Shown here in pieces: positions 24,044 through 26,343 of a stretch of 26,343 nt of DNA. The notes under the pieces are model-generated. The model was not told where the DNA came from. It saw only the letters and a list, made by a program, of their open reading frames with translations, and ran no database searches. A program made the translations under genes and the position numbers. Source of the DNA: Candidatus Minthenecus merdequi (GTDB lineage: Bacteria > Bacteroidota > Bacteroidia > Bacteroidales > Paludibacteraceae); contig JAGHVI010000211.1 of the NCBI GenBank assembly GCA_018064385.1, positions 1 to 26,343 of the forward strand. The letters are read 5' to 3'. Within the stretch, counting starts at the first letter, position 1. Every line of letters begins with the position of its first letter.

Positions 24044-26104
24044 ATGATTTCTGAAAAACTTTTGAATCCTAAAAGCATCGCTGTCATTGGTGCTTCAAAA
24101 GATGTTTCTAAACCTGGCGGAAAATTGCTCAAGAACCTCTTGGACAGCAATTTCAAAGGTCAGATTTACGTTGTAAACCCTAAAGAAGAGGAGATTCAGG
24201 GCATCAAATGCTGCAAGCAGGTAGAAGACCTTCCACAGGTTGACTGTGCTTTGATGGCAATTGCCGCTAAATTCTGCCTTCACACTGTTGATGTACTTGC
24301 TAACCAGAAAGGTTGCGGTGGTTATGTAATCATCTCAGCTGGTTTTGGCGAGGAGAGTCATGAGGGTGGCGAAATCGAACGTCAGATGGTCGAGATGATT
24401 CGCAAGACTGGCGGTTCGCTCATCGGTCCTAACTGCACTGGCTTCCTCAACGTCAACTATACAGGTGCTTTCGATGCTCCTATCCCACAACTTGACCCTA
24501 TGGGCGTTGACTTTGTTACTGGTTCAGGTGCAACAGCAGTGTTCATCAAGGAGATTGGTATGACCAACGGTCTGCATTTCAACTCCGTATGGGCTGTCGG
24601 CAACTCTGCTCAGATAGGTATCGAAGACGTTCTTGAATATTGGGACGAGACTTACGTTCCAGGCAAGTCTTCTTACGTGAAGATGATTTACATGGAGAAG
24701 ATTGGCAATCCTGAAAAGCTCCTGAAGCACGCTTCTTCTTTGATTCGCAAGGGTTGTAAGATTGCTGCCATCAAGTCCGGCTGCTCATCTGCAGGCTCAC
24801 GTGCTGCTTCTTCACATACTGGTGCTCTCGCTACATCTGACGTTGCTGTTGATGCACTCTTCCGCAAAGCAGGTATCGTTCGTTGCTCTAACCGTCAGGA
24901 GTTAGTCAACGTCTGCGCAATCTTTATGCACCCTGAGATGAAAGGCAAGAATATGGCTGTCATCACACACGCTGGTGGTCCTGCCGTTATGCTCACTGAT
25001 ACGTTATCAAATAATGGTCTTGACGTTCCTGCTATCAAGGGCGAAAAGGCACAGGCTTTGCTCAGCAAACTTTTCGCAGGTTCTTCTGTAGGCAACCCTA
25101 TCGACTTCCTTGCAACAGGTACTGCTCAGCAACTTGCTGACATCATTGACGCTTGCGAAAACGATTTCGACAATATCGATGCTATGTGCGTAATCTTCGG
25201 TTCTCCAGGTCTCTTCCGCAACTGGGAGGTTTACGAGGTTCTCGACCAGAAGATGAAAACTTGCAAGAAGCCTATCTTCCCTATCCTGCCTTCTATCATC
25301 AACGTTAAGGAAGAGATTGAGGACTTCATTCAGAACAAGCACCGCATCAACTTCAGCGAGGAGTGCGTATTCGGTAATGCTCTCTGCAAGGTTATGAACA
25401 CTCCTAAACCTCAGCCAGAGGTTCTTGATATGCCAGAAATAGACGTAAAGGCTATCCGCGAGGTTGTCGAGAATGCAAAGGATGGTTATCTTTCACTCGA
25501 CGAGATAAACAAGCTTCTTGACGCAGCAGGTATCGACCGCAAGAAGAATGCTGAGGTTAAAACTCGCGAAGATGCTCTCAAGGTTGCAGGCGAGTTTGGC
25601 TTCCCATTGGTAATGAAGGTTTGCGGACCTGTTCACAAGTCTGACGTTGGTGGTGTTGTCCTCAACGTTAATGATATGGAGACTGTTGGCCGTGAGTTTG
25701 ACCGTCTCATCAAGATTAAAGACACTTACGCTGTCGAGCTCTGCCCTATGTACCATGGTACAGAGGTATTTATCGGAGCATCTAAAGAGGCTAAGTTCGG
25801 TCATCAGGTACTCTGCGGTCTTGGTGGTATCTTCATCGAGGTACTCAAAGATGTCAAGGCTTCTCTTGCTCCAATCAGCGTTGACGAAGCACACAGCATG
25901 ATTAAGGGTCTTCGCAGTTACAAGATTATCCAAGGTGTACGTGGTCAAGAGCCTGTAAACGAGGATAAGTTTGCAGAGGCTGTAAGTCGTGTTTCTGCTT
26001 TGGTAAAGGCAGCTCCTGAAATTGCAGAGATGGACCTCAACCCACTGCTTGGCTCTGCTGAACGTGTTGTTGCTGTTGATGCTCGCATTCGCATTCAAAA
26101 GTAA
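24044..26104 (+). CDS. ADP-forming acyl(acetyl)-CoA synthetase, fused alpha-beta
   Basis: Converts acyl-CoA + ADP + Pi to acid + ATP, a substrate-level phosphorylation route for acetate (or other acid) formation. The 686 residues contain a CoA-binding Rossmann domain (about 1-130, VIGASKDVSKPGG), a succinyl-CoA-ligase-like domain with the phospho-histidine His258 in SSHTGALA, and a C-terminal ATP-grasp domain (about 470-686) with GFPLVMKVCGPVHKSDVGGVVLNV, which holds the second phosphate-relay His. Codon use differs from the genes before it: AAG, GAG and GGT are common and the strand is no longer C-rich, suggesting very high expression. I found no clear promoter in the 23 bp after ftsX. Substrate range cannot be read from sequence. 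Confidence 0.92.
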   Translation: MISEKLLNPKSIAVIGASKDVSKPGGKLLKNLLDSNFKGQIYVVNPKEEEIQGIKCCKQVEDLPQVDCALMAIAAKFCLHTVDVLANQKGCGGYVIISAGFGEESHEGGEIERQMVEMIRKTGGSLIGPNCTGFLNVNYTGAFDAPIPQLDPMGVDFVTGSGATAVFIKEIGMTNGLHFNSVWAVGNSAQIGIEDVLEYWDETYVPGKSSYVKMIYMEKIGNPEKLLKHASSLIRKGCKIAAIKSGCSSAGSRAASSHTGALATSDVAVDALFRKAGIVRCSNRQELVNVCAIFMHPEMKGKNMAVITHAGGPAVMLTDTLSNNGLDVPAIKGEKAQALLSKLFAGSSVGNPIDFLATGTAQQLADIIDACENDFDNIDAMCVIFGSPGLFRNWEVYEVLDQKMKTCKKPIFPILPSIINVKEEIEDFIQNKHRINFSEECVFGNALCKVMNTPKPQPEVLDMPEIDVKAIREVVENAKDGYLSLDEINKLLDAAGIDRKKNAEVKTREDALKVAGEFGFPLVMKVCGPVHKSDVGGVVLNVNDMETVGREFDRLIKIKDTYAVELCPMYHGTEVFIGASKEAKFGHQVLCGLGGIFIEVLKDVKASLAPISVDEAHSMIKGLRSYKIIQGVRGQEPVNEDKFAEAVSRVSALVKAAPEIAEMDLNPLLGSAERVVAVDARIRIQK

Positions 26105-26134
26105 TCACATACAACAAGTTTTTAATATTAACAT

Positions 26135-26169
26135 GGGCGAAACAAATCATCATTTGTTTCGCCCTTTTT
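26135..26169 (+). terminator. Strong intrinsic terminator after the acyl-CoA synthetase gene
   Basis: GGGCGAAACAAAT (26135-26147) pairs perfectly with ATTTGTTTCGCCC (26152-26164) around loop CATC, followed directly by TTTTT. A 13-bp stem with a U-tract, 30 bp past the stop, fits efficient rho-independent termination of an abundant transcript. Confidence 0.92.
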
Positions 26170-26198
26170 GAATTATCAAAAAATAAATTCAAAAACCC

Positions 26199-26229
26199 TT
26201 GCATATATCAAAAAAACTCCTTACCTTTG
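26199..26229 (+). promoter_or_regulatory. Promoter for the gene starting at 26295
   Basis: TTG (26199-26201) in CTTG, 20 bases, then TACCTTTG (26222-26229), an exact TAnnTTTG. The expected start is near 26236, leaving a leader of about 59 nt before ATG 26295. Confidence 0.7.
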
Positions 26230-26294
26230 CACAACCTACTCTATACGGACAGTGAATATGATTATCAATCACTTACAATCAAACCAACAACAAT

Positions 26295-26343
26295 ATGCGT
26301 GACTATACCTTCGACAATATGCCAATCGTCTCAATCTCTGGCA
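26295..26343 (+). CDS. Start of an unidentified gene, cut by the window end
   Basis: ATG at 26295 opens a frame that is still open at the window edge: MRDYTFDNMPIVSISG (16 codons). A promoter and a preceding terminator support a real transcription unit. The visible residues are too few for me to name a family. Confidence 0.55.
   Translation, partial: MRDYTFDNMPIVSISG

Noticed and set aside
25493..26098. 201-codon minus-strand open frame inside the acyl-CoA synthetase gene
   Set aside because: It is antisense to a gene with clear domains and biased codons; its length follows from that codon bias, and no promoter or domain supports it.

Overview
The window looks like a chromosomal stretch from an anaerobic member of the Bacteroidota, most likely Bacteroidales. 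Three things point there. (1) The promoters match the Bacteroidetes pattern TTTG-N19/20-TAnnTTTG and translation starts mostly lack Shine-Dalgarno sequences. (2) The gene neighbourhoods are typical: a divergently transcribed lptD and N-acetylmuramoyl-alanine amidase, mlaD after the amidase, and a pRiA4b ORF-3-like gene next to miaA. (3) The DNA is AT-rich, and the surface genes (GH29 fucosidase, S41 lipoprotein protease) suit a gut or oral lifestyle. The family or genus cannot be fixed from this sequence.

Left half (1-15,100), all genes on the minus strand. Bases 1-480 are non-coding, with an adjacent 35-bp direct repeat and several hairpins, lying just downstream of alaS. Next comes an operon read leftwards: U32 peptidase-family protein, deoD, alaS. 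It has a clear promoter and a ~118-nt leader that holds a 22-codon open frame overlapping a terminator-like hairpin. A secreted GH29 alpha-L-fucosidase follows (5727-7490), then two identical tRNA-Val(UAC) genes with their own promoter and terminator. Then comes a tightly overlapped operon, aroC > diacylglycerol-kinase family > DUF3316-like outer-membrane protein > S41 lipoprotein protease. Its chorismate synthase is unusually short. Last is lptD > SlyD-like FKBP isomerase, with a strong promoter that forces a TTG start for lptD.

Right half (15,200-26,343), all genes on the plus strand. It begins with N-acetylmuramoyl-L-alanine amidase (SPOR-tailed) and mlaD, then a 385-bp gap with a perfect 16-bp inverted repeat and the dnaA promoter, then dnaA. 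A promoter-driven cluster follows: pRiA4b ORF-3-like protein > miaA > LysE-family exporter > nadE (overlapping ATGA junctions) > ftsX. After that come a full-length ADP-forming acyl-CoA synthetase with distinct codon use, a strong terminator, and the promoter and first 16 codons of another gene that runs off the window.

The content is mostly housekeeping: translation (alaS, tRNA-Val, miaA), envelope assembly (lptD, amidase, mlaD, ftsX), replication initiation (dnaA), nucleotide and NAD metabolism, aromatic amino-acid synthesis and fermentative acetate/ATP production. I see no phage, transposon, CRISPR array or obvious defence island. The items most worth a second look are the leader ORF/hairpin before the U32-deoD-alaS operon, the repeat-rich 480 bp beside alaS, the shortened chorismate synthase, the DUF3316/S41 pair, the perfect DnaA-box 9-mer at the start of ftsX, and the sampled C>G bias of the plus strand on both sides of the gene-orientation switch, which suggests the dnaA cluster lies on the lagging strand.
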